A stretch of DNA of 64,000 bases from JBCBSS01 sp039819065 (GCA_039819065.1 JBCBSS010000012.1:21398-85397), one strand, 5' to 3'. Positions 37,260 through 46,912 are shown, counted from the stretch's first letter. The notes: generated from the sequence alone by a model not told the origin. Made by a program: numbers and translations.

Positions 37260-38240
37260 TCATTCGAAATCATACTTAAAACCCCATTCTGCCCTAAGTC
37301 TGTCCATCATGCCCATTACTCTGAGGCTTTCGCTCAGTGGCATAATTGGGTTCTCCTTTTCTCCCTTCTTCAATGAATCCATTACCGCCTGGGCTTCAAA
37401 CTCATATCCGGGTGTGTCAAAATGGAAATCAAAGCTCTGAGGCTCCTCTCCTTGTAAGTACAGTGTCGCTTTTTTGCCTTGCCAGAATTCTGGTATCTGC
37501 ACATAACCTTTTGAGCCGATGATGTAACCATCCTTCGGTGTGTGCATCGTTACCGTCGAAGACAACAGTGCAATCCGCCCATCGCCGTAGTCGAAAACAT
37601 AACTGGAAAGCTCGTCCACGCCGGTTTCACCAATTTTGGCGGTAGTGAATACTTGTTTGGGCTCGTCTTTGAAAACCATATAAGCTAGTGTAATAGGATA
37701 GATGCCAATGTCTAGCAATGCCCCTCCGGCCAATTCAGGATTGAGGTGCCTTCCCGATTTACCGTGTCTGGTCGGAAACCCAAAGTCAGCTTTGACCATC
37801 TTGATTTCACCCAATGTGCCTTCCGCTATCCATTGCTGAAGTTGTTGCATGACCGGTAGAAACCTGGTCCACAAAGCTTCCATTAAAAACAGGTTGTTGT
37901 CCTTGGCTTTGGCTACCAACTCCTCAGCTTCCTGAACATTGATAGTCAATGGCTTCTCACAAAGCACCGCTTTGTTGTTGTCAAGGCATAGCAAAGTGTT
38001 GCTTTTATGATGATTATGAGGTGTGGCAATATAAATGACCTCTACATCAGGATCTTCTACTAAAGCCTCATAGCTGCCGTAGGCCGAATCAGCTTTGTGC
38101 TGTTCTGCAAACTCTTGGGCCTTATCTAAAGACCTGGAAGCCACTGCTTTTAATTTAGCTTCTGGCAATACCGCTAAACTTTTGGCAAATGAGTGGGCGA
38201 TGTTACCACAGCCCATGATACCCCAGTTAATTTGTTTCAT
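37260..38240 (-). CDS. Gfo/Idh/MocA-family oxidoreductase
   Basis: A 326-residue NAD(P)-dependent oxidoreductase. The Rossmann fold opens INWGIMGCGNIAHSFAKSL (residues 4-22), the family EKP motif is AVLCEKPLTIN near 92-102, and the C-terminal domain keeps LLDIGIYPITL near 175 with its conserved Asp/Tyr region. Sequence resembles the dihydrodiol/1,5-anhydro-type dehydrogenases but the substrate cannot be told. It follows the class III aminotransferase by 24 bases on the same strand. Confidence 0.9.
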   Translation of the reverse strand: MKQINWGIMGCGNIAHSFAKSLAVLPEAKLKAVASRSLDKAQEFAEQHKADSAYGSYEALVEDPDVEVIYIATPHNHHKSNTLLCLDNNKAVLCEKPLTINVQEAEELVAKAKDNNLFLMEALWTRFLPVMQQLQQWIAEGTLGEIKMVKADFGFPTRHGKSGRHLNPELAGGALLDIGIYPITLAYMVFKDEPKQVFTTAKIGETGVDELSSYVFDYGDGRIALLSSTVTMHTPKDGYIIGSKGYVQIPEFWQGKKATLYLQGEEPQSFDFHFDTPGYEFEAQAVMDSLKKGEKENPIMPLSESLRVMGMMDRLRAEWGFKYDFE

Positions 38241-38264
38241 ATGATTAATGATGAAAGAGTTAGT

Positions 38265-39455
38265 TTATGAGTCAAGGTTATCGATTACCTGGTAGATGAT
38301 GCCACAAGCCTTGTCGATTTCTTCTTCTGAGATGGTCAAAGGAGGGGCTATTCTGAAGCTTTCTGGACACGATAGAAACCAAAAGCAGATGACACCGGCT
38401 TCCAGGCACCCTTGCACAATTTGGTACACGGTTTCAAAGCGGTCAAATTCTATAGCGAACATCATTCCGATGCGCCGTATCTCCTTCACCCTGCCATGAT
38501 TCAATAGCTTTTCGATGCGCTGTCCCTTTTGCTCTACCTGTGCCAGCAGATCGCCATCAGTAATTACCTCTAGGCAAGCCAGAGAAGCAGCACAGCAAAC
38601 CGGATTGCCTCCAAAAGTGGTGATATGTCCAAGCATGGGATCATGAGTGAGTTGAGACATGATCTCTTTAGAACTGATGAATGCGCCAATTGGTAAGCCG
38701 CCGCCCATGGCCTTAGCTATGGTGAGAATATCCGGCACCACATCAAACTGCTCAAAGGCAAATAATGAACCCGTTCTGCCAAAGCCGGTTTGGATTTCAT
38801 CAAATATCAACAATGCGCCCGTCTCATCACATTTTTTCCTTAACGCCTGCATGTATGCCATATCAGGTATTCTGACACCAGCATCACCTTGTACTGGTTC
38901 TATGATCACACATGCTGTTTTCTCTGTAATCAAACTCAGATCTTCTACCTTATTGAAGTCGATGAAACGTACGTCTGGCAAAAGTGGTCTGAATGCATAT
39001 TTCTTTACCTCATTGCCGGAAACACTCAAAGAACCGTGTGTGCTACCATGGTATGATTTTCTGCAAGAGATGATTTCCGTCCGGCCTGTATAACGCTTGG
39101 CCAACTTCAAAGCACCTTCGTTGGCCTCTGTACCAGAATTGACAAAATAACAGGTAGACAACTGCTCGGGTAATAATGAAATCAATCGCTCTGCCAGACG
39201 GTTCGGACTCTCCTGAATATACTCCCCATACACCATCACATGTAGGTGCCTGTCCAACTGATCCTTGATTGCTTGTACCACTTTGGGATGCCTGTGACCA
39301 ACGTTGCTCACCGCCACACCTGAAATCATGTCTATATAAGCCTTCCCCTGTTTGCCATAGAGATAAACACCTTCTGCATAGTCAATATCCAATAAGAATG
39401 GGGAGTTAGTAGTCTGAGCTAAGTGGTTGAGAAAGATGGACTCACTAGTTTGCAT
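38265..39455 (-). CDS. Class III pyridoxal-phosphate aminotransferase
   Basis: A 396-residue fold-type I aminotransferase of the acetylornithine/ornithine group. Visible signatures are NSGTEANEGALKLAKRYTG near 105 (PLP phosphate contacts), FDEIQTGFGRTGSLFAFE near 218-235, and the PLP-lysine in LTIAKAMGGGLPIGAFI near 248. No other arginine or polyamine genes are adjacent, so argD is only one option; the downstream oxidoreductase may act in the same pathway. Confidence 0.9.
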   Translation of the reverse strand: MQTSESIFLNHLAQTTNSPFLLDIDYAEGVYLYGKQGKAYIDMISGVAVSNVGHRHPKVVQAIKDQLDRHLHVMVYGEYIQESPNRLAERLISLLPEQLSTCYFVNSGTEANEGALKLAKRYTGRTEIISCRKSYHGSTHGSLSVSGNEVKKYAFRPLLPDVRFIDFNKVEDLSLITEKTACVIIEPVQGDAGVRIPDMAYMQALRKKCDETGALLIFDEIQTGFGRTGSLFAFEQFDVVPDILTIAKAMGGGLPIGAFISSKEIMSQLTHDPMLGHITTFGGNPVCCAASLACLEVITDGDLLAQVEQKGQRIEKLLNHGRVKEIRRIGMMFAIEFDRFETVYQIVQGCLEAGVICFWFLSCPESFRIAPPLTISEEEIDKACGIIYQVIDNLDS

Positions 39456-39508
39456 AGATCAAAACTAGCTCAAAATGCGCATAATCAGTGAATGAAGGAA
39501 TCTGAATA

Positions 39509-41254
39509 TCAGGCCAGTTCAGGTATCTCCAGGTTTACAGTCGTTCCCGTTTCAGTATCCGACTCCAACTGTATATTACCATTGAGCTTTTCTACCGTTT
39601 CCTTTACGATATAAAGCCCTAAGCCAGAACCTGCATTTTTATCTGTAGCACGGTAGAACATATTGAAAACATTGGGCAAGTGTTCCTTGTCAATGCCCAT
39701 ACCATTGTCTTTCACTTTGATCTTGGCCGCCTTCTGGCTGATATCAACCTTTACTTCAATAATCGGATCCTTACCATTTCTATATCGGATAGAATTGGAA
39801 ATCAGATTATTGAAAATCACCTTCAGGCGTCTTTGGTCACCCATAAACGGCTTTTCCTGGTTGATCTCGATCTTCCTTTCGATGGTATCAGAGTCGGACA
39901 CACTGTAGCGAAGTTGCTCGAAGATCTCGTCAACAATATCTCTAAAATTGATTTCTTTCTTTTCTAAACCCAACCTTGAGTTCCTGGACAGATCGAGAAT
40001 CTCCTTGATGAAATTATCCTGTTGCTCAGCACTTTTGCCAAGCATATCCAGGTATTTGCGGATCATGCCTTCATCGTTCTCTTTCTTGGCCAGGTTAAGC
40101 AGACCCAATACAGAAGCAATGGGCGCCCTTAAATCGTGAGATACGCTATAAACGAAGCTGTCCAATTCTACATTGGCCTTTCTCAGCTTAGCATTGGATA
40201 CCTTCAGCTTTTCCTCTGCCTTCTTGCGAACCTGAATTTCCTCATTAAGCTCTTTAGTACGGTCTTCAATTTTCGCTTCAAGCGTTTCATTGAAACGCGT
40301 AATTTCCTTCTGGGCTACCTTTCTCTCATATACCGTTGAAGACAATATAATGGTAGTGATGCTGACCACCCCGACAAAGATTTGGATCATAAATAAGGAA
40401 TCGTTGTCTATAGCGGCGGTATCAGATACGAAGGGTCCAAAATTGTTAATGGTTAGGTATATGGCAAAGACAGATACCAGGAATACGCTCGAAATAGCAG
40501 TCTGTAGGTTGAAACGGAAGGCCAACCATAGAATGAATGGAGTAATCAGGAATGGGAAAGACCTTTCAATTGTGATAGAAAGGAAATCAACTTTTAGTAG
40601 TGATACTATACCCAGTAAACAGATGATGAAGGCGGCTATTTCCAACCAAAGCTTATTGGTCACCTCCAATTGGTAAGGTTTGGTCCAGGCCAGAATAAGT
40701 GGAGTGAATAGCAAAATACCTACCGCATCCCCCATGCACCATGTAAACCAAACTTCGGCGAAGTTGGCATTCGGAATGATCTCTGTAAATATGATCGTAG
40801 CAGAGCCAACAGCCGAGCCGACAAAACTCATGAACAAGGCGATAAAAAGGAACCTGAAGGTGTCATTGGCATTAGAGAAGGCACTTTCTGATTTGATAAG
40901 CTTATTATATAGCGCAAAACCGATCAAAATCTCCAGGGAGATAGCCCCAGCGGTCATAGTAGAAGTGAGAATGACATTACTAATGTTTTGGCCTTGGCCG
41001 GCCATAAAGTAGCCATACGTGTTAGTGATAAGTGCTCCAATGGCAATACCTGGCCATATGCGACGGCCCATCAACAACATCAGTGCAAAAGCGATTCCGG
41101 AAGGTGGCCAGATCGCGGTGGTGCTAGTATCTTCGAATGAAAGATAGGAGAAGCCTATTCTGGCTGAAACATAATAAAGTACAGCTACCAGAATGATCTT
41201 GAAGTCCAGATCTACATTTTTGATCTTGAATTTCAGGGCTTGCGTAAGGTTCAT
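39509..41254 (-). CDS. MASE1-domain sensor histidine kinase
   Basis: A 581-residue integral-membrane kinase. The N-terminal MASE1 region (about 20-310, seven to eight spans) has WPPSGIAFALMLLMGRRIWPGIAIGA near 48 and YFMAGQ after it. A coiled coil follows (about 315-350), then HisKA with phospho-His in YSVSHDLRAPIASV near 367 and HATPase with FNNLISNSIRYRNG, VKDNGMGI and GSGLGLYIVKETVEKL. No partner regulator is adjacent. The catalytic half is closely similar to the kinases at 29390-30535 and 43252-45087. Confidence 0.93.
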   Translation of the reverse strand: MNLTQALKFKIKNVDLDFKIILVAVLYYVSARIGFSYLSFEDTSTTAIWPPSGIAFALMLLMGRRIWPGIAIGALITNTYGYFMAGQGQNISNVILTSTMTAGAISLEILIGFALYNKLIKSESAFSNANDTFRFLFIALFMSFVGSAVGSATIIFTEIIPNANFAEVWFTWCMGDAVGILLFTPLILAWTKPYQLEVTNKLWLEIAAFIICLLGIVSLLKVDFLSITIERSFPFLITPFILWLAFRFNLQTAISSVFLVSVFAIYLTINNFGPFVSDTAAIDNDSLFMIQIFVGVVSITTIILSSTVYERKVAQKEITRFNETLEAKIEDRTKELNEEIQVRKKAEEKLKVSNAKLRKANVELDSFVYSVSHDLRAPIASVLGLLNLAKKENDEGMIRKYLDMLGKSAEQQDNFIKEILDLSRNSRLGLEKKEINFRDIVDEIFEQLRYSVSDSDTIERKIEINQEKPFMGDQRRLKVIFNNLISNSIRYRNGKDPIIEVKVDISQKAAKIKVKDNGMGIDKEHLPNVFNMFYRATDKNAGSGLGLYIVKETVEKLNGNIQLESDTETGTTVNLEIPELA

Positions 41255-41499
41255 TTTCTATGAATCTAGTCTATAATATAGTTCCAAACAGCCGTCAAAG
41301 CTTGTCATAATGATTTCATTAATGCCGTACTTCAACCGCATCAGGTGACCACATGTACCGAGCCACACTGAACCTAAAGCCACTTATTAAACCAATTCAG
41401 GCCTAATTCAATGATAAATTTAATACTAAATATGTTAGTACATAGTAATTCAGTACTTTATGTGTGCTAAGATTTTGTTAAGTAGTGAGGGACAGGAGG

Positions 41500-42309
41500 T
41501 TAAAAAACAGTGAAATCGACCCGTCTGTTGCGCTGTCTTCCCTTGTTTGTCTGGTTGTCGTGTGTGGCTATTTCCTCTCCATAACCGATAACCGATATGC
41601 GATCATCCGGTACACCAATGTCTTTCATCAGTTGTCTTATGCGTTGCACGCGCTTGATGGATAAATCTACGTTGTAATTATCATTGCCCCTATTATCCGT
41701 GTGGCCTTCGATTAAGACCATTCTACCCTGAAGAGCATATTCTACCGCCACTAAGAAAGGATCCATGTCTACAAAAGCAAACTCATCCTGATCGGTGACG
41801 AAATACAACGGCTCAAGCTTCAGGGGCTGATCATCTTTCTTATCCTTGATGCGTTCGGATACAAGCTTACGTATGCGCTCATGCTTTTCAGACGTGGGTT
41901 TCGGCAAATTATTCTTGACCAATACCTCGTCCTCTATGGTATGCCTTTCATCCAATGTTTGGTCAGCAAAGGTTTTGTCGTGAAAATCCGGTTCCGGTTT
42001 GGGCTTGTCTTGGGGTCTTTTTACAGAAGCCTTTTTGTAATACGCAAATCTATCTGAGGGGGTGTCAGATTCTGCGACCTCATATTTCTTGTTTTTAGTT
42101 TTTTTCGTTTTCGGTGTTTTTACCCTGTTCTTATATAACAGAAAGCACTGTTTACTAGCGAAGGTGGAGTTGTACTTTTTTCGGCTGGCTATCTGGCTCT
42201 TACTTTTGAATCGCTTGTATTGGGCGTAGGCGGTGTGTTCCAATGTCCCCAGCAAGAGGAAAAGGATAACTAAAACAGGAAGCTTAAAAAATTCCTTTAA
42301 AGAACACAT
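41500..42309 (-). CDS. OmpA-family protein
   Basis: A 269-residue protein with an N-terminal hydrophobic signal (LPVLVILFLLLGTLEHTAYAQ), a basic low-complexity region (TPKTKKTKNKKYEV), and a C-terminal OmpA peptidoglycan-binding domain (about 170-269) with LIEGHTDNRGNDNYNVDLSIKR and the NRRVDFTVF ending. It probably anchors the outer membrane to the cell wall. It diverges from the TPR-protein gene at 42724 across an intergenic region with two palindromes. Confidence 0.88.
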   Translation of the reverse strand: MCSLKEFFKLPVLVILFLLLGTLEHTAYAQYKRFKSKSQIASRKKYNSTFASKQCFLLYKNRVKTPKTKKTKNKKYEVAESDTPSDRFAYYKKASVKRPQDKPKPEPDFHDKTFADQTLDERHTIEDEVLVKNNLPKPTSEKHERIRKLVSERIKDKKDDQPLKLEPLYFVTDQDEFAFVDMDPFLVAVEYALQGRMVLIEGHTDNRGNDNYNVDLSIKRVQRIRQLMKDIGVPDDRISVIGYGEEIATHDNQTNKGRQRNRRVDFTVF

Positions 42310-42475
42310 ACCAACTACAGTAATTCAACCTACGGAAAACTTTCATACTAATTTCATGATTAACTTACTGTAATTCAACTGAAAAAGGTCTAAAAACATA
42401 CATGTCCCGTCAGACTGTAATCTCACTTCAGAGGTGACAACCATTAATTCAATACTTGTTAAATTCGGCTAATAA

Positions 42476-42493
42476 TACGTGTTTAAACACGTA
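42476..42493. promoter_or_regulatory. Perfect 18-bp palindrome, possible operator
   Basis: TACGTGTTTAAACACGTA is a perfect palindrome in the 414-base gap between the divergent OmpA gene and the TPR gene. A second one lies 65 bases on. Confidence 0.4.
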
Positions 42494-42557
42494 AAAGCGC
42501 CATTAGCGGTTGATGTCGGACGTACGAAATGATTTTAAAAAGGTTATTTGTACGGTT

Positions 42558-42586
42558 ATGTTCACATTTTGACGAATTGTGAACAT
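42558..42586. promoter_or_regulatory. Inverted repeat ATGTTCACA-N11-TGTGAACAT, possible operator
   Basis: Perfect 9-bp arms with an 11-base spacer, so half-site centres are about 20 bases (two helical turns) apart, a common dimeric-regulator geometry. Between divergent OmpA and TPR genes. Confidence 0.45.
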
Positions 42587-42723
42587 CAAAAGCGGTCACT
42601 AGAAAAATCACAAAAATGTAAGTAATTGATTTTCAGATACTTATGATTTTGACAAAAACTGGCACAGGAATGGTAATAAGCAAATCGGTCAAAAAATGTC
42701 AAAAACTCAAAATAAATAGTATT

Positions 42724-43149
42724 ATGAACAATCTGTCTGTTAACATCAAGTCATTTTTCGCTGTATTATTAGCAGCTACTCTTATCAGTGTCAACTCATT
42801 TGCTGTTGCTCCCAGCGACAAAGCAGTAGAGAAAGCCCGTAAAGCCGTTGCAAATGCCTCTCCAGATGATTGGGAAACATTCGCTAAGTCAGCTCAGATG
42901 TGTATCAGAAAAAATGTAAACATGGCTGAAGCACAAGAGTGGCTTGAAAAATCAATCGCTATCAAAGCAACTTCATTCAACCTTGAGGTGATGGGTGACT
43001 ACTTTATGAAGAACAAGCTTCCTGTAAAAGCGATGGAGTATTATGTGAAAAGCATTGACAAAGCAAAAAGAACTAATGTAAATGCCGACACCGGTGATTT
43101 GCAAACTAAGATAAATCAAGCGAAAGCTATGAGAAAGAAGATAGGTTAG
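42724..43149 (+). CDS. Small exported TPR-like protein
   Basis: The start at 42724 gives MNNLSVNIKSFFAVLLAATLISVNSFA, a proper signal peptide; the longer in-frame start at 42643 would bury it. The mature part (about 115 residues) consists of helical pairs like TPR repeats (WLEKSIAIKATSFNLEVMGDYFMKNKLPVKAMEYYVKSI). Function unknown. It ends with a clear terminator. Confidence 0.75.
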   Translation: MNNLSVNIKSFFAVLLAATLISVNSFAVAPSDKAVEKARKAVANASPDDWETFAKSAQMCIRKNVNMAEAQEWLEKSIAIKATSFNLEVMGDYFMKNKLPVKAMEYYVKSIDKAKRTNVNADTGDLQTKINQAKAMRKKIG

Positions 43150-43184
43150 TAGAGTTGAATAGATTTAGGTTTAGGTTAAAAATG

Positions 43185-43208
43185 AAAGGCTCCAAACGGG
43201 AGCCTTTT
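43185..43208. terminator. Bidirectional terminator between convergent TPR and kinase genes
   Basis: Stem AAGGCTCC/GGGAGCCTT with an AAAC loop; T-run on the plus side and a CATTTTT run on the minus side, so it can serve both the TPR gene and the kinase gene that ends at 43252. Confidence 0.8.
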
Positions 43209-43251
43209 CTAGTTTATATAAATAATGATACAAGTATTGGCAACGGTTCCA

Positions 43252-45087
43252 CTAAGTAAGAGCTGTTAGCTCCTTTTCTCGTGACCTGCCTTTGGACCGA
43301 TCGAGGTTGGGTATTTCAATTACAAATTCAGTTCCTACATTTTCACTGGATTGAACCTTAATGTTGTCGCCCAGAACCTTCAAGGTTTGCAGCACAATAA
43401 ACAGTCCCAAGCCTGACCCATGGGAGCTTTCTGTGGCCCTGAAAAACATTTTAAAAATCTTCTCCTGATACTCTTCCTTAATACCGATACCATTGTCTGA
43501 GATGCTCAAAATCGCCTTTTCAGGCGTGATATCAGTTTTGATCCTTACATAAGGATTGTGCTTATCGGGGTCTGAATAACGTATGGCGTTCGATACGAGA
43601 TTACTCAGTACAATATTGATCCTTCCGGAATCACTGTAAAACGCTACTGAAGCCGTTTCCTCGTAAGTGATATCAATCAGTTCGGTGCCCTTCATGAACT
43701 GATAATCCCTCAACACTACATCGAAAATAGATTTTACATTCACCTTTTCGATATCAAGTGTTTGCTTGTGGTTTTTGGTATAATCAACGATATCTTTAAT
43801 AAAGGTCTCCAAACGCGATACGCTATTGTGCATCATGGCGAAGTAATGCTCGTGATTAGGATCATTTATATCTTGTTTGGCTATATTAATCAAACCTTGC
43901 ATAGAAGCTATTGGAGATCGTAAATCATGTGCAGCGCTGTAAAGGAACCTGTCTAACTCATCGTTCAGTCTGGTAAGCTCACCGTTTTGTTTTTCCAGCA
44001 AGGCCGTCTTTTCTTCAATTTCATTGAACTGGTTCTTGACCTGTTTGATTAAGCCAAAGAAAGAATGGGATAAGTTATTGATCTCAGAAGCACCTTTACT
44101 TTCTTCCAAATCTGACTCGTCGATTTTCTTGGCCGTATTGAATTTATTCATGGCCTGAGATAATCTTTTGATAGGTTTCGAAAGCTTGTAAGCGATCAGA
44201 TAGCTCAGGGCTAGTGAAAGAAAGACCGAAAAAACAACAGTGAATGTGTAGGTGAATTTTCCCTTTTCTATGATTTCGCTGGCCCTGGCATCCGCAGTTT
44301 GTGCCAGAATGTCGAATTGCCAGATCAGTACATTACTGAGATTGTTGATCTCGCCCCTCAATCCTGTGTTAGAAAAGAGCCCGATTTCCCTTTCCAGGTG
44401 GGCTAGTTCATTGAATGTTTCTGTGTACTGTCGAATGAGTAGTGCGGCATCATGACAGTCGCTGTTATCACGTTTTTCTAAATTTTTGACGATTTCATTA
44501 CTTCTGTTATTCAACTCTTGAATATATACATCTTCATTGCGTAAGAAGTAGTCCTTCTCATGTCTTCTCAATGTCAGTACATCAGCAAGGCTTACATGCT
44601 CTAGATATTCTTTCTCCAGGGCATGGGCATAATCGCGCATTCTACCCTCTAATCCGTAATCTTTAAAACCCCTCTTGATGATCTTTTCTTTGATCTCGCG
44701 AAACATAGATCCATACAAGAAGAGTAGTGTATCGGTTTCCAGAATTTGTTGTCGCATAAAGGGGTAATCTTTCAAAACCCCATCATTCGCCTCATGCAAG
44801 GCGCTAACCAGAAAATTATAAAGACTGTCCCGTTTGTCTAGAACAGGACTCTGGCCATCTTCGTAAAAATCCTGATTGATCGATTCGAAGTTTAGAAAAT
44901 CAAGATCGGATTTGATCAGGTTAAAAGTGTGAAGCCTTAAGCTGGAGACTTCTTCGATCAATTTACGCTCCTCTTCCGTCTTACGCAGGTAAGAATAGGA
45001 TATGCTGGACAGCACTATAATGGTAAGTGTCAGAAAGATGAATCCTAAAAAAATCCTGCTTCTGATCGTATTTAACCTGAGATTCAT
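43252..45087 (-). CDS. Sensor histidine kinase with periplasmic domain and HAMP
   Basis: A 611-residue kinase. TM1 (about 11-31, IFLGFIFLTLTIIVLSSISY), a large all-helical periplasmic domain (about 32-270), TM2 (about 275-300), HAMP (about 300-355; KLSKPIKRLSQAMNKFN), a coiled coil (EIEEKTALLEKQNGELTRLN), HisKA with phospho-His in YSAAHDLRSPIASMQGL, and HATPase with LSNLVSNAIRYSDP, ISDNGIGI and GSGLGLFIVLQTLKVL. No cognate regulator is adjacent. It is the third kinase in the window with this catalytic core. Confidence 0.92.
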   Translation of the reverse strand: MNLRLNTIRSRIFLGFIFLTLTIIVLSSISYSYLRKTEEERKLIEEVSSLRLHTFNLIKSDLDFLNFESINQDFYEDGQSPVLDKRDSLYNFLVSALHEANDGVLKDYPFMRQQILETDTLLFLYGSMFREIKEKIIKRGFKDYGLEGRMRDYAHALEKEYLEHVSLADVLTLRRHEKDYFLRNEDVYIQELNNRSNEIVKNLEKRDNSDCHDAALLIRQYTETFNELAHLEREIGLFSNTGLRGEINNLSNVLIWQFDILAQTADARASEIIEKGKFTYTFTVVFSVFLSLALSYLIAYKLSKPIKRLSQAMNKFNTAKKIDESDLEESKGASEINNLSHSFFGLIKQVKNQFNEIEEKTALLEKQNGELTRLNDELDRFLYSAAHDLRSPIASMQGLINIAKQDINDPNHEHYFAMMHNSVSRLETFIKDIVDYTKNHKQTLDIEKVNVKSIFDVVLRDYQFMKGTELIDITYEETASVAFYSDSGRINIVLSNLVSNAIRYSDPDKHNPYVRIKTDITPEKAILSISDNGIGIKEEYQEKIFKMFFRATESSHGSGLGLFIVLQTLKVLGDNIKVQSSENVGTEFVIEIPNLDRSKGRSREKELTALT

Positions 45088-45161
45088 TTCGCTTGCGACG
45101 ATTAAGCCGCAAAATAACGCAAGCCTTAGCTTAAATGACCCGATGGGGTTTTATCCCAATG

Positions 45162-46724
45162 TTATTTCTCCGTTCTGGGAGAAGGTCTTAGTGTAAAAAA
45201 GGCAATAAGGGCACTAATACTTACAAGTATGGTAGCGATAAGCGCTGATTGCCTAAAAACATCAAGGAATGAATGCTTTATAGCCCCTTCTATTTTATCC
45301 TTTTGTATAGCCGTTACATCCGACGGAGGTTCAGCTTCAGCTAGTTTAGCGGCCGAGGTGCTCAAACTGTCTAACTGGACTTCGCTCAAACCAATATTTG
45401 CAGTTCTTTCTAAAAGAGAGGTTTCAAAACTTGATATCGCCAAAGCCCCCATGATGGCAATGGCCAAAACACCGGCAGTTCTTGCAATAGTATTGTTTAC
45501 CCCTGAGGCAATGCCCGCATTACCATCAGGTACTGCACCCATCACTGCAGTAGTCAAAGGAGCCACTGTAATACCCATTCCTATGCCTAATAGTAGAATA
45601 GCTGGAAAATAGGCAGACCAGTAATCAACCGGACCATTCGTAATGCCGGTAATACTGAAAAGAAAGAACCCGATAGCAGTCAGTATAGGGCCTATGATCA
45701 GTGGCAATCGTGTACCAATACGGTCAGATATGGCACCGGAGGCAAAAGACAAGAGGGATATAAGCAAGCCAAAGGGTAGCATCGTGAAGCCAGCAATTTT
45801 AGGAGAATAGCCTTGTACCTGTATTAGATTAAGGGGAAAGAAAAAAAGGAAACCTGCCAAACCTGCATAGATAAACAAGGTCATAAGGTTGGTACTACTG
45901 AATATACCAGACCTGAAAAGTTTCAGTGGCATCATAGGGTAAGTTATTCTGTTCTGTATGAATAGAAAGGCGATCAGTGATAGACCGCCTAGAGCCAAAG
46001 AGGCAATTATCAGAGGGTCGTCAATGCCGAATTCAGGCGCTTCTATGAACCCGAAAGTAATACCTGCCAAAGCGATAGTTGCTGCTATTGCTCCTAGTAT
46101 ATCAGGTTTCTTGGCTGTTTGTTCCCGGCTTTCAGGTACCTTTGCCGCTAGAATCAACAGTGCCACTACACCCAACGGTAGATTGATGAAAAACACCCCT
46201 CTCCACAGCCCGATATCTGCCAAATAACCTCCGAGTGCGGGCCCCAGAATAGTGGTCATAGCGCTGAACATGGACCAGGTACCGATCGCCCAACCACGGC
46301 GCTCTGCTGGAAAGAGAGCCGATAAAATGGATAAACTACCCGGCACCATTAATGCTCCACCAGCGCCTTGGATACAACGTGAAACGATCAAAATAAGCGG
46401 TGAAGAAGCTAAGCCACAAAGCAACGATCCAATCAGGAATATGATGATTCCAATGGTAAAAAGCTTTTTTCTGCCATATATATCGCCCATAGCGCCTCCC
46501 GAGAGCAGAAGTGCCGACAGAAAAAGCGTGTAACTGTTGATCACCCAAAGCAAAATTGACCCATCTGCACCGAACTCTTCCTGCAATGAAGGAAGCACTA
46601 CATTCAATGCGGTGGAGTCTATGAAAGCCATGCTGGAAGGTAGTATGGTAGCGACCAAAACCCAGATTTCATCTGCTTTAGAAATCTTGTGATTTCTATT
46701 ATCGCCTACAGTGCCGTCATTCAT
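45162..46724 (-). CDS. MFS transporter, DHA2 (EmrB/QacA) drug-efflux family
   Basis: A 520-residue inner-membrane proton antiporter with about 14 spans. MASSMAFIDSTALNVVLPSLQ-type TM1 (SSMAFIDSTALNVVLP) is the DHA2 signature motif D1, GGAMGDIYGRKKLF near 78 is motif A, and GPALGGYLADIG near 158 is motif C, typical of drug/H+ antiporters. No TetR or MarR regulator is adjacent. It is divergent from the large LTD protein gene. Confidence 0.92.
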   Translation of the reverse strand: MNDGTVGDNRNHKISKADEIWVLVATILPSSMAFIDSTALNVVLPSLQEEFGADGSILLWVINSYTLFLSALLLSGGAMGDIYGRKKLFTIGIIIFLIGSLLCGLASSPLILIVSRCIQGAGGALMVPGSLSILSALFPAERRGWAIGTWSMFSAMTTILGPALGGYLADIGLWRGVFFINLPLGVVALLILAAKVPESREQTAKKPDILGAIAATIALAGITFGFIEAPEFGIDDPLIIASLALGGLSLIAFLFIQNRITYPMMPLKLFRSGIFSSTNLMTLFIYAGLAGFLFFFPLNLIQVQGYSPKIAGFTMLPFGLLISLLSFASGAISDRIGTRLPLIIGPILTAIGFFLFSITGITNGPVDYWSAYFPAILLLGIGMGITVAPLTTAVMGAVPDGNAGIASGVNNTIARTAGVLAIAIMGALAISSFETSLLERTANIGLSEVQLDSLSTSAAKLAEAEPPSDVTAIQKDKIEGAIKHSFLDVFRQSALIATILVSISALIAFFTLRPSPRTEK

Positions 46725-46885
46725 ATGTTTAGTTAATGTTAATTTTTTGAAAACAAATTTTTAAGAACCAGTAATTCAAGGCTTTATCTCCTCGTGGTTT
46801 CTATTTCTACCGATCGCTATCCTGAACGCGGCGAGAAATTGAAAATATAAAATTTTAACGGCCATAACCTTGTCCACTTGACCTG

Positions 46886-46912
46886 TTAACCGAATATTAA
46901 CTTTCTTTTAAC
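46886..46912 (+). promoter_or_regulatory. Three TTAAC direct repeats at 11-bp spacing, PhoB/PhoP-box-like
   Basis: TTAAC occurs at 46886, 46897 and 46908, each start exactly 11 bases apart (6-base spacers). Response regulators of the OmpR/PhoB class bind such tandem repeats; the B. subtilis PhoP box is TTAACA-like with the same period, and E. coli Pho boxes also repeat every 11 bases. The boxes lie about 110 bases before the LTD gene and 47 bases before its -7 element. Confidence 0.5.

Noticed and set aside
42643..42723. Upstream extension of the small TPR gene
   Set aside because: It would bury the signal peptide that begins at 42724.
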